From an uncultured Oscillospiraceae bacterium (GTDB taxonomy: Bacteria; Bacillota; Clostridia; Oscillospirales; Oscillospiraceae), in contig CAJLCG010000113.1 of NCBI GenBank assembly GCA_905205085.1, positions 1 to 6,152 on the forward strand: a DNA stretch of 6,152 nt, written 5' to 3'. Both the position numbers and the translations under genes were made by a program. The notes beneath the pieces were generated by a model. That model saw nothing but the letters and a program-made list of their open reading frames with translations, had not been told where the DNA came from and ran no database searches. Shown in pieces: positions 4,876 to 6,152 of this stretch (position 1 is its first letter; each line of letters starts with the position of its first letter).

Positions 4876-6152
4876 TTACACCATCAGGCTGCACACCAGC
4901 TGGGCATACTCGGCAGGGTCCTCCAGGGGCAGCTCGGCCAGCAGCAGAGCCTGACCGTAGAGCAGCTTGGAGTACTTCTCCACCGTCTCCTTGTCGCCCT
5001 CGTCCACGGCCTTTTTCAGGGCAGCGTAGGGGGCAGAGTCGGCGTTTAGCTCCAACACCCGCTCGGCCTTCATGTGTTCGCCGCCCTCCAGCTTGCGCAT
5101 GTAGCGCTCCATCTCCAGAGAGACAGGGCCGTCGGCGGAGAGGCAGCAGGCACCAGTCTTCAGGATCTTGGAGATGCGCACCTCCTTGACCTTGTCGCCC
5201 AGGACCTCCTTCACGGCCTCCAGCACGGGCTTGCCGGCCTCGGCCTTCTCCTCGGAGGCCTTCTTCTCCTCCTCGGTCTGGGGCAGGGCATCCTCGGCGG
5301 TGGCGGATTTGAACTTCTTGCCGTCGATCTCGCCCAGAGCCTGCATGACAAAGTCGTCCACGTCCTCGGTGCAGTAGAGGATCTCGTAGCCCTTGTCCAG
5401 GATGCGCTCCACCTGAGGCAGCTTGGCAATCTTGTCCACGCTCTCGCCGCAGGCGTAGTAGTAATAGGGCTGATCCTCCGGCATACGGTCCTTATAGGCG
5501 GCCAGGGTGGTGTTCTTGCCCTCCTTGGAGGACCAGAACAGCAGCAGGTCCTGGAGCATCTCCTTGTAGGCGCCGTACTCGGCCACCACGCCGTACTTGA
5601 TCTGGTTGCCAAAGGCGGCCCAGAACTTCTCGTACTTCTCAGGCTCCTCCTTCTGCATCTTCAGCAGCTCGGCCTTGATCTTCTTCTCCAGCGCCTTGGC
5701 AATAACGCTGAGCTGACGGGTATGCTGGAGAACCTCACGGCTGATGTTCAGGGAGAAGTCGGCGGAGTCCACCACGCCCTTGACAAAGCGGAAGTAGTCG
5801 GGCAGCAGGTCGGCGCACTTGTCCATGATGAGCACGCCGGAGGAGTAGAGCTGCAGACCCTTCTGGTACTCCCGGGTATAGAAGTCATAGGGAGCCTTTT
5901 CAGGGATATAGAGCAGGGCCTTGTAGGTCACCGCGCCCTCAGCGCTGGTGTGGATGACGGCCAGGGGGTCCTGCCAGTCCATGAACTTCTCTTTGTAGAA
6001 GCTGTTGTACTCCTCGGGCTTGACCTGAGCCTTGGGGCGCTGCCACAGGGGCACCATGGAGTTGATGGTCTTCCACTCCTTCACGGTCTCCCACTCGGGC
6101 TTGTAGTCGTCGCCGGCATCGGCGGGCTTCTCCTTCTGGCGGTAGTCCTCCA
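4876..6152 (-). CDS. htpG: HtpG (Hsp90-family molecular chaperone), middle and C-terminal domains; 5' end outside window
   Basis: Cytosolic ATP-dependent chaperone of the Hsp90 family. The stop is TAA at 4878-4876. The frame stays open to the right edge: codons from 6150 down read EDYRQKEKPADAGDDYKPEWETVKEW (split at the GTG 6084, which is therefore internal and not the start). About 424 residues are visible of a family length near 620-650, so the N-terminal ATPase domain is missing only because the window ends. Middle-domain signatures visible: NSMVPLWQRPK, EEYNSFYKEKF with DWQDPLAVIHTSAEG, a PDYFRFVKGVVDS stretch, the conserved LNISREVLQHTRQL, and LYCTEDVDDFVMQALGEIDGK. The C-terminal dimerisation domain follows a charged Glu/Lys-rich stretch (EEEKKASEEKAEAGKP) and ends with DPAEYAQLVCSLMV. 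The Arg of NISREVLQ corresponds to the conserved catalytic-loop arginine of the Hsp90 middle domain. It has its own terminator hairpin at 4831-4866; no promoter is in view. Confidence 0.96.
   Translation of the reverse strand, partial: EDYRQKEKPADAGDDYKPEWETVKEWKTINSMVPLWQRPKAQVKPEEYNSFYKEKFMDWQDPLAVIHTSAEGAVTYKALLYIPEKAPYDFYTREYQKGLQLYSSGVLIMDKCADLLPDYFRFVKGVVDSADFSLNISREVLQHTRQLSVIAKALEKKIKAELLKMQKEEPEKYEKFWAAFGNQIKYGVVAEYGAYKEMLQDLLLFWSSKEGKNTTLAAYKDRMPEDQPYYYYACGESVDKIAKLPQVERILDKGYEILYCTEDVDDFVMQALGEIDGKKFKSATAEDALPQTEEEKKASEEKAEAGKPVLEAVKEVLGDKVKEVRISKILKTGACCLSADGPVSLEMERYMRKLEGGEHMKAERVLELNADSAPYAALKKAVDEGDKETVEKYSKLLYGQALLLAELPLEDPAEYAQLVCSLMV

Noticed and set aside
3335..4954. Two long + strand open frames (229 and 270 codons, 3335-4024 and 4142-4954) opposite the corC-type gene
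   Set aside because: They lie antisense to a clear CNNM/CBS/CorC coding sequence, run through terminators and the promoter, and show no recognisable domain or ribosome site.
6084..6086. GTG at 6084 as the start of htpG
   Set aside because: The frame continues upstream to the window edge with sensible HtpG sequence and the ATPase domain would be missing; the codon encodes an internal Val.

Overview
The window is a GC-rich stretch of a Gram-positive (Firmicutes/Clostridia) chromosome. The strong G/C bias at third codon positions, the AAGGAGG-type ribosome binding sites, the style of the ECF sigma/anti-sigma pair and the best-remembered resemblance of the proteins all point to the Oscillospiraceae (Flavonifractor/Lawsonibacter-like). 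That placement is an inference from the sequence, not a database result. It holds six protein genes, two of them cut by the window edges, and no RNA gene, insertion sequence, CRISPR array or gene-free stretch longer than about 170 bases.

Left half, + strand: the C-terminal half of threonyl-tRNA synthetase (thrS) ends at 1055 and is followed by an intrinsic terminator. Immediately after it lies a complete LysO-family lysine exporter gene (1129-2100). Then comes a two-gene unit, an ECF-type sigma factor (2173-2733) and a single-pass membrane protein that starts inside the sigma stop codon (2730-3281) and is very probably its anti-sigma factor. The gap upstream of the sigma gene carries TGCAAC-N16-CGTC, which looks like a promoter read by an ECF sigma factor, so the unit probably activates itself.

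Middle: the + strand unit converges on a - strand gene. Between them are two perfect hairpins placed directly end to end (3312-3348 and 3349-3387), oriented so that both strands can terminate.

Right half, - strand: a CNNM/CBS/CorC-domain membrane protein (3386-4708; Mg/Co efflux or 'hemolysin C' family) has its own convincing sigma-A promoter with an extended -10, a GTG start and an intergenic direct repeat near the promoter. Upstream of it, separated by a 15-bp terminator hairpin, is the C-terminal two thirds of the chaperone HtpG, whose N-terminal ATPase domain lies beyond the right edge.

Most of the content is housekeeping. The part with real unexplained biology is the sigma/membrane-protein pair: its extracytoplasmic domain is not one I can name, and it lacks the usual zinc-binding anti-sigma motif. 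Secondary points are the terminator placed directly before lysO, the double hairpin, and the repeat near the corC-type promoter.
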